From NCBI RefSeq assembly GCF_001571365.1, contig NZ_BCTQ01000001.1, positions 310,001 to 374,000 on the forward strand: a stretch of DNA of 64,000 nucleotides, written 5' to 3'. The DNA comes from Achromobacter denitrificans NBRC 15125. Lineage in GTDB: Bacteria; Pseudomonadota; Gammaproteobacteria; Burkholderiales; Burkholderiaceae_B. The notes beneath the pieces were generated by a model. The model saw only the letters and a list, made by a program, of their open reading frames with translations, did no database searches and had not been told where the DNA came from. Every line of letters starts with the position of its first letter. The first letter of the stretch is position 1. Made by a program: the position numbers and the translations under genes. Below, in pieces: positions 33,417-42,446 of the stretch.

Positions 33417-34289
33417 ATGCACAAACTCAGAAATCGTCTCGGGCCTTTGCGGGTACTGGACGCGGTGTACCGGAGCGGCGGCGTGGGCCGGGCCGCCGAG
33501 CTCCTGCACGTCACCCCCGGCGCCGTGAGCCACCAGCTGCGCCGGCTGGAAAGCGAATTGGGCGTGCAACTGGTGCAGAAGGACGGCCGCGACATCGCCT
33601 TCACGGCGGTCGGCACCGAGCTCGCGCTACAGGCCGCCGAGCTCTTCGATCAATTGGAGGGCGTCCTGGCCAAGGCGGCCGAAGCCGGCGCCAATCGGCG
33701 CATCCGCGTCAAAGTCATCCCCAGCTTCGCCATCAAATGGCTGATGCCCAGGCTGGGCTCGCTGTATGTGCGGCACGGCGATATCGACATCGAAATCGCC
33801 ACGGTCGCGCGCGCCGACGACACCGACCTGCACAATGCCGACTTCGTCGTGCGCTGCGGCGACGGCGATTGGCCGGGCCTGCGCGCCGACCTGCTGTTTC
33901 CCGACGAGCTCGTGCTCGCCTGTTCGCCCGCGCTGGCCGAGCGCCTGCGCCGCCCCGAAGACGTGCTGGGCGAAACCCTGCTCAAGTCCATGATCGCCCC
34001 CGACTGCTGGGACCGCTGGCTGCAATCCGCCGGCCTGGCCGCCAGCGGCGACACCCGCTTCATTCCGCTGGCCAACGCCGTCCTGTGCCTGCAGGCCGCG
34101 GCCGAAGGCCTGGGCATCGCCGTCACCCAGCGCGCCTACATCACCCAGGACTTCGCCACCGGCCAACTCGTCCAGCCCCTGCCCCATACGGCGGGCGGCA
34201 GCAAGGGCTACTACCTGGTCAGCAATCCCGCGCGCGCCAGCGGCCCGCCCTTCAGCACGTTTTCCGATTGGTTGATCAGCGTGAAGTGA
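33417..34289 (+). CDS. LysR family regulator, GcvA-like
   Basis: LysR-type regulator of 290 residues, GcvA branch: LGPLRVLDAVYRSGGVGRAA, HVTPGAVSHQLRRLESELGV, AIKWLMPRLGSLYVRHGDID, FVVRCGDGDWPGLRADLLFP and a C-terminal AAEGLGIAVTQRAYI. Divergent from the Bug, PrpD, Bug, dehydrogenase, cupin, NIPSNAP operon and its probable regulator. The AT-rich upstream interval contains TCAA-ATA-TTGA and TTGT-CGT-ACAA short palindromes that may be binding sites. Confidence 0.9.
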   Translation: MHKLRNRLGPLRVLDAVYRSGGVGRAAELLHVTPGAVSHQLRRLESELGVQLVQKDGRDIAFTAVGTELALQAAELFDQLEGVLAKAAEAGANRRIRVKVIPSFAIKWLMPRLGSLYVRHGDIDIEIATVARADDTDLHNADFVVRCGDGDWPGLRADLLFPDELVLACSPALAERLRRPEDVLGETLLKSMIAPDCWDRWLQSAGLAASGDTRFIPLANAVLCLQAAAEGLGIAVTQRAYITQDFATGQLVQPLPHTAGGSKGYYLVSNPARASGPPFSTFSDWLISVK

Positions 34290-34367
34290 AGGCGCGAAAC
34301 ACCAGACCTGGCCGCAATCGCGCGTTGTCCGGCGGACATGGCCAGGCGGACGCCGGCGCGATCGCGT

Positions 34368-35351
34368 TCAACTCGCATCGACCCGCAGCATCAGGGGACG
34401 GAGGCGGGAACGATCCTCCAGCAAGGCATGCGCCTTCGCGGCATCGCGCAGCGCAAGCGACTGGCCCTCCGGGATGTCCAGGGCGCCTTCCTGGCAAGCC
34501 GCGAAGTAACGCCTGGCGGCATCGCGCAAGAGCTGGGGCGTCCGTACATGCTGGAAGACGCTGGGGCGCGAAAGCGAATTCGATTTGGGAAAGAGCATCG
34601 ACACTTCGAAGGCCGGCACCGCGCCCGACGCCTGGCCGTAGTTCGCCAGGTGCCCAAAGGGCGCCAGGCATTCCATCGAACCAAAAAACGTGTCCTTGCC
34701 TACCGCATCGTAAGCGACCTGGACGCCCTCTCCCCCGGTGATCTCGCGCACGCGCGCCACGAAGTCTTCCTCGCGGTAGCGCACCACCGAATGACAGCCT
34801 GCGGCGAACGCCAATGGCACCTTTTCCGCGGAGCCGACCGTGCCGATCACCTTGGCCCCCAGATGCCGGGCCCACTGGCACAGGAGCGTGCCGACGCCGC
34901 CCGCCGCCGCGTGCACCAGCACCCAGTCGCCCTCGCTTACGGCATATACGCGCTGGACCAGCATTTGCGCGGTCAATCCCTTCAATAGCGACGAGGCGGC
35001 CGCGATGTCGGTAACGGCATCCGGCAGCGGCACGAGCAGGTCCGCGGCGATGACCCGCCGTTCCGCATAGGCCCCGTACTGGCGCGTGACGTACGCCACG
35101 CGATCGCCCGCCTTGAAATCTTGCACATCCTTGCCGACCGCCTCGACGACGCCCGCCGCCTCTATCCCGGGAATGCCCGGCAAGGCGAGCGTCTGGTACA
35201 GGCCGGAGCGCACATAGGCATCGTGATAGTTCACGCCGACGGCAGTGTGCCGCAGAAGCACCTCATGCGCCTGCATCCCGGCAACCTCGACGGGTTCCCA
35301 TTGAAGAACATCGGGCCCCCCCGTGGCATGCATGACGATGGCTGAAGTCAT
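34368..35351 (-). CDS. Quinone oxidoreductase (zeta-crystallin-like MDR)
   Basis: Zinc-free MDR protein of 327 residues of the QOR branch: VLLRHTAVGVNYHDAYVRSG, LALPGIPGIEAAGVVEAVG, the AETRQYGAYAER-type loop (VTRQYGAYAERRVI) and cofactor motif HAAAGGVGTLLCQWARHLGA. Catalyses one- or two-electron NADPH-dependent reduction of quinones or enones. Excellent GAGGAG before the ATG. It is 27 bases downstream of the SDR gene; the pair is divergent from the decarboxylase-aldehyde dehydrogenase unit. Confidence 0.9.
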   Translation of the reverse strand: MTSAIVMHATGGPDVLQWEPVEVAGMQAHEVLLRHTAVGVNYHDAYVRSGLYQTLALPGIPGIEAAGVVEAVGKDVQDFKAGDRVAYVTRQYGAYAERRVIAADLLVPLPDAVTDIAAASSLLKGLTAQMLVQRVYAVSEGDWVLVHAAAGGVGTLLCQWARHLGAKVIGTVGSAEKVPLAFAAGCHSVVRYREEDFVARVREITGGEGVQVAYDAVGKDTFFGSMECLAPFGHLANYGQASGAVPAFEVSMLFPKSNSLSRPSVFQHVRTPQLLRDAARRYFAACQEGALDIPEGQSLALRDAAKAHALLEDRSRLRPLMLRVDAS

Positions 35352-35378
35352 GGAATCTCCTCTTGCTTCGTGAATCGG

Positions 35379-36182
35379 TTACAGGGTACCGGGATACGCC
35401 CCGCCGTCAATCAGCAGGTTCTGCGCCGTGATGTAGGCGGCCTGCCGACTGCAGAGGAAGGCGCAGGCCGCCCCGAATTCCTCCGCCCGTCCGAAACGCC
35501 GCGCGGGAATGCCGTCCAGGCGTTTGGCGGTATAGGCATCCAGGGCCATCGCGGCCTGACCGGCGCCCGCTACGAGATTGGACCTGAGCCGGTCCGTGTC
35601 GAACGTCCCGGGCAATAGATTATTGATGGTGACGCCGCTACCCGCCACCTGGCGCGCCAGGCCCGCCACGAAGCCCGTCAGGCCGCTGCGGGCGCCGTTG
35701 GAAAGGCCCAGGTAGGGACTGGGCGCCTTCACCGCCGTGCTGGTGATATTGCATATCCGCCCCCAGCCGCGCGACATCATTCCGTCCAGCGTCTCGCGCA
35801 TCAATGCGATCGGGGTAAGCATATTGGCGCCCAGCGCCTGCAGCCAGGCGGCCTCGTCCCAATCGCGAAAGTCTCCCGCCGGCGGCCCGCCAGCGTTCGT
35901 AACCAGGATGTCGAATGCGCCCGGGGCGCCGCCGGGCAGCCCGGCAGCCGCGGCCAGGGCGCTGGCACGCCCCTGTTCGGTCGTGATGTCTGCCGCGACG
36001 GCCTCCACCGATATCGGCCCCAGCGACCGCAGTTGCTCGGCCGCGGCTCGCAACGGCGCGTCGTTGCGCGCGACGATCACCAGGTGCGCGCCCGCCTGCG
36101 CCAATGCCTGGGCGCAGGCATAGCCCAGGCCCTTGCTCGCGGCGCATACCAATGCCCGCTTTCCAGAAATACCCAAGTCCAT
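35379..36182 (-). CDS. SDR family protein with non-canonical active site
   Basis: SDR-fold protein of 267 residues. The cofactor loop VCAASKGLGYACAQALAQAG and TNAGGPPAGDF are normal. The YxxxK catalytic block is replaced: after the Ser in NITSTAVKAPSPY, the equivalent segment reads LSNGARSGLTGF, with Ser and Arg where Tyr and Lys are expected. A group of SDRs shares this LSN-AR pattern, so it may be a functional subfamily rather than decay. GGAGGGAAGG precedes the ATG. First gene of the SDR and quinone reductase pair. Confidence 0.82.
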   Translation of the reverse strand: MDLGISGKRALVCAASKGLGYACAQALAQAGAHLVIVARNDAPLRAAAEQLRSLGPISVEAVAADITTEQGRASALAAAAGLPGGAPGAFDILVTNAGGPPAGDFRDWDEAAWLQALGANMLTPIALMRETLDGMMSRGWGRICNITSTAVKAPSPYLGLSNGARSGLTGFVAGLARQVAGSGVTINNLLPGTFDTDRLRSNLVAGAGQAAMALDAYTAKRLDGIPARRFGRAEEFGAACAFLCSRQAAYITAQNLLIDGGAYPGTL

Positions 36183-36403
36183 CGCCTTCCCTCCTCTCTC
36201 GCGCAAGACCGCAGTTCACACGAAATGCTGTCTCGATGGCTAATTATCGAAATTAAATTTGCTACTTGTGAAATTTTACTTTCATTACTATGATTAAAAC
36301 CACAACTTCCGACCTTTCCGGAGCGCAACCAGGGGCATACCCGCATGCCGCCAGGCTTCGGCGCCTCCTCTTTCCACCCCTACACGCAATCTTCCGAGAA
36401 ACA

Positions 36404-38113
36404 ATGAGCGCAACACCTACAGCCCCCGCCCCGAAATCTCGGCCCCGCACCGGCGGGCAGATTCTGGTCGACCAACTCCGCATACATGGAATCGATCACG
36501 TCTTCTGCGTTCCGGGGGAAAGCTATCTTGCGGTGCTGGACGCACTGCACGACGCCGACATCAACGTGACGGTATGCCGCCAGGAGGGCGGCGCCATGAT
36601 GATGGCCGAGGCGCACGGCAAATTGACCGGGCGGCCCGCGGCCTGTTTCGTCACGCGCGGGCCGGGCGCCACGAACGCAACGCCGGGCATCCACATTGCG
36701 TCGCATGATTCCACCCCGGTGCTGGTCTTTGTCGGCCAGATCGAGCGCGGGGTGCGCGAGCGCGGCGCGCTGCAGGAGCTGGACTACCGCGCGGCGTTCA
36801 GCCACTTCGCGAAGTGGGCAACGGAAATCGACGATGCCCGCCGCATACCGGAAATCGTGTCGCGGGCGGTGCACACGGCCATGTCCGGCCGGCCCGGCCC
36901 GGTTCTGATCGCGCTGCCCGAGGACATGCTCGTAGACCGTGTCGAATGCACCGACGCGCAGCCGGCCCGCGAGGTGCAAGCCAACCCCGGCGCCGACCAG
37001 GTGGCCAGCGCGCTGGCGCTTCTGGCCGAGGCCAAGCGGCCCTTGGTCGTGCTTGGAGGCACGCGCTGGAACGCCGAGGCCGTGAGCCGATTCGCCCAAT
37101 GGGCCCGCGATTCTCGCTTGCCGGTCACGGTGTCGCTGCGCCGCCAGATGCTCTTTCCCACCGGCAACGAATCATTCGTCGGAGATCTCGGCTTCGGCCC
37201 GAACCCGGCCCTGGTGGAACAAGTGAAGCAGGCCGACCTCATACTGCTGATCGGCAGCCGCATGTCCGAAACGCCCAGCCAGGGCTACACCTTGCTCGAC
37301 ATCCCGGTGCCCAGGCAAACACTCATCCATGTGTTCCCGGACGCGGCCGAGCTCGGCCGGGTCTATGCCCCCACGCTGGGCATTTGCGCGACGCCCTCGG
37401 CCTTTGTCCAGGCGCTGTGCGCCGAGCCCTTGCCCGCCTCGGCGTCCCGCGCCACCTATGCGACCCACTTGCGCGCCATATACGAAACGTGGCGCAGCAC
37501 CGAATCGGTGGCGACCCCCGGCGCATTGCAGATGGCCCAGGTAATGGAGCATCTCAACAGCGTGCTGCCGCAAGACGCGATCGTATGCAACGGCGCTGGC
37601 AACTATGCCACCTGGATCCACCGCTTCTATCGCTTCGACGCATTCGGCACCCAGCTGGCGCCGACCTCGGGCTCGATGGGCTATGGGGTTCCGGCCGCCG
37701 TGGGCGCGAAGCGCGTATTCCCGGACAAGACGGTGATCGCGTTCGCCGGAGACGGTTGTTTCCTGATGAACGGACAGGAATTCGCCACCGCCGTGCAATA
37801 CCGCTTGCCCATCATCGTCATCGTGGTCGACAACGGCATGTTCGGCACGATCCGCATGCATCAAGAGCGGGAGTATCCAGGCCGCGTCAGCGCCACCGAA
37901 TTGCGCAACCCCGACTTCGCCGCCTACGCCCGCGCATTCGGCGGACACGGCGAACGCGTCGAGAAAACGGAAGAATTCGCTCCCGCGTTCGAACGCGCGC
38001 TGGCATCCGGCCAGCCAGCCATTCTGCATTGCGTGATCGATCCGGAGGCCATCAGCCCCGCGTTCACGCTTTCGCAACTGCGCGCGTCCGCGCTGGCCGC
38101 CGGCCGCGGCTGA
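36404..38113 (+). CDS. Thiamine diphosphate-dependent decarboxylase (acetolactate synthase superfamily)
   Basis: ThDP enzyme of 569 residues with the usual three-domain layout. The catalytic Glu is in VCRQEGGAMMMAEAHGKLTG near residue 60, GPVLIALPEDML closes the PYR domain, and the cofactor motif FAGDGCFLMNGQEFATAVQY continues to VVDNGMFG. No FAD-site hallmark is certain, so a 2-oxoacid decarboxylase (benzoylformate-decarboxylase type) fits as well as a synthase. The neighbouring aldehyde dehydrogenase, 22 bases downstream, supports aldehyde production. ATG 36404 has a weak GAGA; an upstream in-frame ATG at 36290 has none. Confidence 0.85.
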   Translation: MSATPTAPAPKSRPRTGGQILVDQLRIHGIDHVFCVPGESYLAVLDALHDADINVTVCRQEGGAMMMAEAHGKLTGRPAACFVTRGPGATNATPGIHIASHDSTPVLVFVGQIERGVRERGALQELDYRAAFSHFAKWATEIDDARRIPEIVSRAVHTAMSGRPGPVLIALPEDMLVDRVECTDAQPAREVQANPGADQVASALALLAEAKRPLVVLGGTRWNAEAVSRFAQWARDSRLPVTVSLRRQMLFPTGNESFVGDLGFGPNPALVEQVKQADLILLIGSRMSETPSQGYTLLDIPVPRQTLIHVFPDAAELGRVYAPTLGICATPSAFVQALCAEPLPASASRATYATHLRAIYETWRSTESVATPGALQMAQVMEHLNSVLPQDAIVCNGAGNYATWIHRFYRFDAFGTQLAPTSGSMGYGVPAAVGAKRVFPDKTVIAFAGDGCFLMNGQEFATAVQYRLPIIVIVVDNGMFGTIRMHQEREYPGRVSATELRNPDFAAYARAFGGHGERVEKTEEFAPAFERALASGQPAILHCVIDPEAISPAFTLSQLRASALAAGRG

Positions 38114-38135
38114 CCCAGGCGCGAAGGACACCATC

Positions 38136-39590
38136 ATGGATACAGCGAAAGCCATACATCGCAACCTGATCGACGGGCACTGGCGCGAGCCGGCCGAGGT
38201 CACGCGGAACATCAACCCATCGGACACCAGGGAAATTGTCGGCCTGTACGCGCGCGGCAGCGCGGCCGACGCGCGGCACGCAGTGGAGGCCGCGCGCGCC
38301 GCCTTCCCGGCCTGGGCGGAAAGCTCTCCGCAGCTGCGCCACGACATCCTTGCCCGGGCAGCCAACGAACTACTGGCCCGCAAGGAGGAACTGGGACGCC
38401 TGCTTTCAAGCGAAGAAGGCAAGACACTGCCCGAAGGCATCGGCGAAGTGGCGCGCGCCGCCAGCGTATTGGCCTTCATGGCCGGAGAAGCGCTGCGCAT
38501 TCGGGGAGACCGTCTCCCCGGCCTGCAGCCGGGAAGCGACACCGAAGTCACTCGCGAACCCCTTGGCGTCGTGGGCGTGATTGCCCCCTGGAATTTTCCA
38601 ATTGCCATTCCCGCCTGGAAGATCGCGCCCGCGCTGGCCTACGGCAATACGGTGGTGTTCAAGCCTGCGGACCTGGTGCCCGGTTCGGCCTGGGCACTCG
38701 TGGATATCCTGCATCGCGCGGGGTTGCCGAATGGCGTGCTCAATCTGGTGATGGGATCTGGAAGCCAGATCGGCGGCGTGCTGTGCTCGCATCCGGAGGT
38801 CGACGCCATCAGTTTTACCGGCTCGGTCCCCACCGGGCGCCGCATCGCCGCCGACTGCGTGAGCGGTCCGTCCATGAAGCGCATGCAACTTGAAATGGGA
38901 GGCAAGAATCCCCTGGTCGTCCTGGACGACGCCGATCTGGAGGTTGCGGTGGAGTGCGCGGTGCAAGGCGCGTTCTTCAGCACGGGACAACGGTGCACCG
39001 CTACGTCCCGCTTCATTGTGACCGAAGGTATTCACGACCGTTTCGTCCGCGGGATCATCCAGCGGCTGGATCGGCTGAATATCGGTCATGCCCTGCGGGC
39101 GGACTCGCACATCGGCCCGGTCGTCGATCAAAAGCAATTCGACGTCGACCTGGAGTACATCGACATCGGCCGCAAGGAAGGCGCCCGCCTGGCCTGGGGC
39201 GGCGAAGTACTGGAGCGCGACAGCCCGGGATACTACCTGCAGCCCGCCCTGTTCACCGAGGCGAATCCGTCCATGCGGATCGCGCGCGAAGAAATCTTCG
39301 GACCGATCGCATCGGTCACCCAAGCCCGCGATTTCGAAGAGGCGCTCCATATCGCCAACGACACGGAATTCGGCCTGGCGGCTGGCATCTGCACCACCAG
39401 CCTGCGCCACGCGTCCCAGTTCAAACGGCAGGCCCAGGCCGGCATCGTCAAGGTGAATCAGGCAACCAGCGGACTGGACTACCACCTGCCGTTCGGCGGA
39501 CGCAAGGCTTCCTCCTACGGGCCGCGCGAACAGGGGCAGTATGCCGTGGACTTCTACACCGTCGTCAAGACGGCGTACACATCCGCCTGA
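38136..39590 (+). CDS. Aldehyde dehydrogenase family protein
   Basis: NAD(P)-dependent aldehyde dehydrogenase of 484 residues, full length for the family. Seen: GVIAPWNFPIAIPAWKIAPA, FKPADLVPGSAW, SFTGSVPTGRRIA, the general-base Glu in QLEMGGKNPLVVL and the nucleophilic Cys in FFSTGQRCTATSRF, with IFGPIASV near the C-terminus. The motifs resemble semialdehyde/2,5-dioxovalerate dehydrogenases. It directly follows the ThDP decarboxylase and would oxidise its aldehyde product to an acid. Confidence 0.92.
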   Translation: MDTAKAIHRNLIDGHWREPAEVTRNINPSDTREIVGLYARGSAADARHAVEAARAAFPAWAESSPQLRHDILARAANELLARKEELGRLLSSEEGKTLPEGIGEVARAASVLAFMAGEALRIRGDRLPGLQPGSDTEVTREPLGVVGVIAPWNFPIAIPAWKIAPALAYGNTVVFKPADLVPGSAWALVDILHRAGLPNGVLNLVMGSGSQIGGVLCSHPEVDAISFTGSVPTGRRIAADCVSGPSMKRMQLEMGGKNPLVVLDDADLEVAVECAVQGAFFSTGQRCTATSRFIVTEGIHDRFVRGIIQRLDRLNIGHALRADSHIGPVVDQKQFDVDLEYIDIGRKEGARLAWGGEVLERDSPGYYLQPALFTEANPSMRIAREEIFGPIASVTQARDFEEALHIANDTEFGLAAGICTTSLRHASQFKRQAQAGIVKVNQATSGLDYHLPFGGRKASSYGPREQGQYAVDFYTVVKTAYTSA

Positions 39591-39657
39591 TCCCCCTGCC
39601 GTACGCCGACATCGCGCGAATCCGGCCCGGCGGTTCCCATGCACCAGAGGAGACACA

Positions 39658-40629
39658 ATGATGAAAAAACTGATAAGCAGCCTGTTTCTGTGCTCGGCGG
39701 CCATATTGGCGACCGCGGCCCATGCGGCGGGCTATCCGCAACGCGCCATCCGCATCATCGTGCCGTTCGCCGCGGGCGGCATCACCGACGTCATGGGACG
39801 CACGATAGCCAGCCATCTCAGCACCGAGCTTGGCCAGCCCGTCATCGTCGAAAACCGTCCCGGCGCCAGCGGCATGATAGGTTGCGAAGCGGCCGCCAAG
39901 GCGGAACCCGATGGCTATACCCTGTTGATGGCGGGCATTGCCCCGCTGGGCACGAATCCCGTGATGTATCGCCAGATCCGGTACGACCCGGTCCAGAGCT
40001 ACGAGCATATCGGGCTGGTGGCCAAGCAGCCGCTGGTCGTGGTCGTGAGCAAGGCAGTGCCCGCCGGCAGCATCCAGGAACTCGCCGCCTACCTGAAAAA
40101 ACGCCCGCAAGGCGACATGTTTTACGGCACCTCCGGCAGTTCCTACCAACTGATCACGGAAGCCTTCAATGCGCAGCTGGGCGTAAAGATGACTCACGTT
40201 CCCTTCAAGGGCACGACGCCCGCCATTGAAGCGATGCTGGGCGGGCAGATCGGCTTCATGATCGACCCCTATTCCACGATGGGCGCCCTGGTCAAGGCCG
40301 GAAAGGTGAAGGCGCTGGCGCTGACCGCCGAGACGCGTTCCGATGCCGCGCCGGAATTGCCCACGGTGATAGAAGAAGGCATGCCGGGGTTTGAGGCCTC
40401 GTCGTGGCAGGGCCTGCTCGCCCCGGCAGGAACCCCGCGGGAAATCGTCCAGACACTGAATGCCGCCCTGGTGAGGATCCTGGCGTCGGATGAGATCAAG
40501 CGGAACTTCGCGGCCTCGGGCGTGCAACCGTCGCCCTCCTCGCCCGAGGAGTTCCGCCGTTTCATCGTCGCGGAGAACCAGCGCTGGAAGCAAGTGGCGG
40601 CCGCCTCGGGGATCCAGCCGCAGGATTGA
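39658..40629 (+). CDS. Bug-family substrate-binding protein
   Basis: Periplasmic receptor of 323 residues, third gene of the decarboxylase, dehydrogenase, Bug unit (67 bases downstream of the dehydrogenase). Signal peptide to AAHAA/GYP; then IRIIVPFAAGGITDVMGRTI, VIVENRPGASGMIGCEAA, EPDGYTLLMA and HVPFKGTTPAIEAMLGGQIG. AGAGGAG precedes two adjacent ATGs (39658, 39661), either of which may be used. Confidence 0.92.
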   Translation: MMKKLISSLFLCSAAILATAAHAAGYPQRAIRIIVPFAAGGITDVMGRTIASHLSTELGQPVIVENRPGASGMIGCEAAAKAEPDGYTLLMAGIAPLGTNPVMYRQIRYDPVQSYEHIGLVAKQPLVVVVSKAVPAGSIQELAAYLKKRPQGDMFYGTSGSSYQLITEAFNAQLGVKMTHVPFKGTTPAIEAMLGGQIGFMIDPYSTMGALVKAGKVKALALTAETRSDAAPELPTVIEEGMPGFEASSWQGLLAPAGTPREIVQTLNAALVRILASDEIKRNFAASGVQPSPSSPEEFRRFIVAENQRWKQVAAASGIQPQD

Positions 40630-40644
40630 TCCCCAGGCAGCCCG

Positions 40645-40669
40645 GTCCGGCCGGCGTCAACGGCCGGAC
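40645..40669. terminator. Hairpin between convergent Bug and IclR genes
   Basis: A perfect 9-bp stem GTCCGGCCG/CGGCCGGAC with a 7-base loop begins 15 bases after the Bug stop. It overlaps the stop codon of the convergent IclR gene. A bidirectional terminator is likely, although no U-tract follows. Confidence 0.5.
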
Positions 40670-41517
40670 AGTTGCGCGATCTGCTGCAGCGCGGGCACCT
40701 GGAGCGGCATCAGGCGGGTGCAGGCCAGCAGTTCCTTGGCGACAAGCGCGATGGTCTCGTCGTCGAAACTCTCGGAATAGGCAGTGATCGCCAGGCAGCC
40801 CAGCGCGGTCTTGTCCCACGAATAGAAATTGGCCGCGATGGCGCTCAACCCATCGTAGAACTCATCACGCACCAGCACATAGCCGTTCGCCGCCGCACGT
40901 TCCAGATCCGCGTCCAGCGCCGTCTTGGTGGTCAGGGTTTTGTTGGTCCGAGCGGCATAGGGCGGCTTGCCCAGCAGCGCCTCGCGCCTGGCCGGGTCAG
41001 ACGCGAGCAGCAGCGCCTTGCCCGGGCCCGACGCATGCAGCGGGCCATGCAGCCAGGTCGTGTAATACGGGTTGAGGGAAGTCCCCGCCTGCATCACATC
41101 GACGACGACCCGTTCGCCGCCTATGTAGGCGACCAGCACGACGGACTGGCTCACTTTGTTTGCAAGGCCGCGCACCAGCGGGTCGGCCTGGCGGCGCAAT
41201 TCTTCCAGGGGGTGCTTCAATGCCAGAGGGCGCAAGGTGGAAGGCGATGCCAGATAGTATTTGCCATCGCCGATCCGGATGACGCGCTTGGCGTCTTCCA
41301 GCGTTCTCAAGAGGCGCAACGTGGTGCTTAGATCCAGCTTCACGTCGGCGGCCAATTCCGCCAGCGTCATCGGATGGCTTGCGGCAAGCAGCGTATCCAG
41401 CAGGGCGAGGCCGCGCAGCAGGGTCCCAGCCAGCGGCCCGTTCCCCTTGACGCCATCGGTCATTGCGGCCGTCTCGGCGGCGGTGGAACTCGCGGGATTT
41501 TTACGTGGTCTTGGCAT
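40657..41517 (-). CDS. IclR family transcriptional regulator
   Basis: IclR-type regulator of 286 residues: a 25-residue charged N-terminus, the winged helix GTLLRGLALLDTLLAASHPM and AADVKLDLSTTLRLLRTLED, then the effector domain with GERVVVDVMQAG, HGPLHASGPGKALLLASDP and SAIAANFYSWDKTALGCLAI. The start at 41517 gives the normal length; its ribosome binding site is weak. It is 70 bases downstream of the RraA-like gene, so the two may be co-transcribed, divergent from the Bug-Bug-oxidase unit. Confidence 0.9.
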   Translation of the reverse strand: MPRPRKNPASSTAAETAAMTDGVKGNGPLAGTLLRGLALLDTLLAASHPMTLAELAADVKLDLSTTLRLLRTLEDAKRVIRIGDGKYYLASPSTLRPLALKHPLEELRRQADPLVRGLANKVSQSVVLVAYIGGERVVVDVMQAGTSLNPYYTTWLHGPLHASGPGKALLLASDPARREALLGKPPYAARTNKTLTTKTALDADLERAAANGYVLVRDEFYDGLSAIAANFYSWDKTALGCLAITAYSESFDDETIALVAKELLACTRLMPLQVPALQQIAQLSGR

Positions 41518-41587
41518 AGTCTGGTCTACAAGGCGGGGCGCGCATGGGCCGAGTCCAGCCGCTGACGCGCTCCGGCCAAGCTGCGGA

Positions 41588-42262
41588 TCAGAGTTTAGCG
41601 TACTTGCGCAGGGCTTCCGTGAACGAAAGGCCCGCGCGGATCTCCTCGCTGGCCTTTCTGTCCTGCTGCTCCAGCTCGCCGGCGCGCTGCGCCACTTCCG
41701 CCGCGCGATCACGCGGAACCACCACCAGCCCGCTGGCGTCTCCGATGATGATGTCCCCGGGATGCACGGGCATGCCGTCGATTTTCACGGTGGTGTTGAT
41801 CTCGATGACTTTCACCCGCGTCTTGCCCGACAGCGGGACGACATGGCGCGAAAACACGGGGAAACCTTGTTCGATGATCTCGTCGGCGTCGCGCACGCCG
41901 CCATCGACCACCAGCCCCGCAACGCCGTTCTGCACGGCGGCCACCGAGGCCACGCCGCCCCAGGTGGACACTTGCTGGCCGCCATTGTCGATCACGACGA
42001 CATCCAGGGGCTTGCACATGTCGATGACCGCGCCCAGCCCGAACTCGGAGGGCAGGTAGGCGTTCTTGGCCCCCGTCACTTCCTTGACGGTAAGCGCGGC
42101 GCCGACGAACCGCATTCTCGGGGCGACGGGCCTGAGGTTCAGGCCGATGCTGCCGATGCCCAGGTCATCGAGCACGTTTCCGATGGTGCTGGTGGCGAGT
42201 CCCTTGAATGCGTCGATGAGCTCGGGGGAGGTGTCCGGGCGGGTTCCTTGATGGATAGGCAC
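41588..42262 (-). CDS. RraA-like family protein (HMG aldolase / oxaloacetate decarboxylase type)
   Basis: RraA-fold protein of 224 residues, the class II pyruvate-aldolase type. Seen: TIGNVLDDLG, RFVGAALTVKEV, VVIDNGGQQVSTWGGVASVA and the conserved GLVVDGGVRDADEI whose Arg-Asp pair serves metal and pyruvate binding; HPGDIIIGDASGLVVVPRD closes the fold. The GTG at 42262 is chosen because GGAG lies 10 bases upstream and no ATG is available until residue 50. Many such proteins are aldolases releasing pyruvate, which suits an acid-degradation cluster; RNase E inhibition is unlikely here. Confidence 0.87.
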   Translation of the reverse strand: MPIHQGTRPDTSPELIDAFKGLATSTIGNVLDDLGIGSIGLNLRPVAPRMRFVGAALTVKEVTGAKNAYLPSEFGLGAVIDMCKPLDVVVIDNGGQQVSTWGGVASVAAVQNGVAGLVVDGGVRDADEIIEQGFPVFSRHVVPLSGKTRVKVIEINTTVKIDGMPVHPGDIIIGDASGLVVVPRDRAAEVAQRAGELEQQDRKASEEIRAGLSFTEALRKYAKL

Positions 42263-42323
42263 TTGCGTTCTTCTCCGAATTGAATGATGATGCAGACCAA
42301 AATTACAATAAAGAAATAAAACT

Positions 42324-42360
42324 TTCAATGAATGAATAATTAATTTCGTTCAATGATGAA
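42324..42360. promoter_or_regulatory. Repeated TTCAATGA elements in the RraA/Bug divergent promoter
   Basis: TTCAATGAATGAA (42324-42336) and TTCAATGATGAA (42349-42360) are direct repeats 25 bases apart, each with TTCA/TGAA dyad symmetry. They lie in a markedly AT-rich patch between divergent genes and are candidate binding sites for the IclR protein at 40657-41517. Confidence 0.45.
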
Positions 42361-42446
42361 CATTTAGGTGGTCGAGTAGCAGAGCTAGGCGACGACGTCT
42401 CTGCCCATCTGGACTGCCAAGGTCCAAATACAAGGAGACTGGATAC

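Noticed and set aside
36290-36403. Upstream ATG for the ThDP decarboxylase
   Set aside because: There is no ribosome binding site, and it would add 38 residues not seen at the start of this family.
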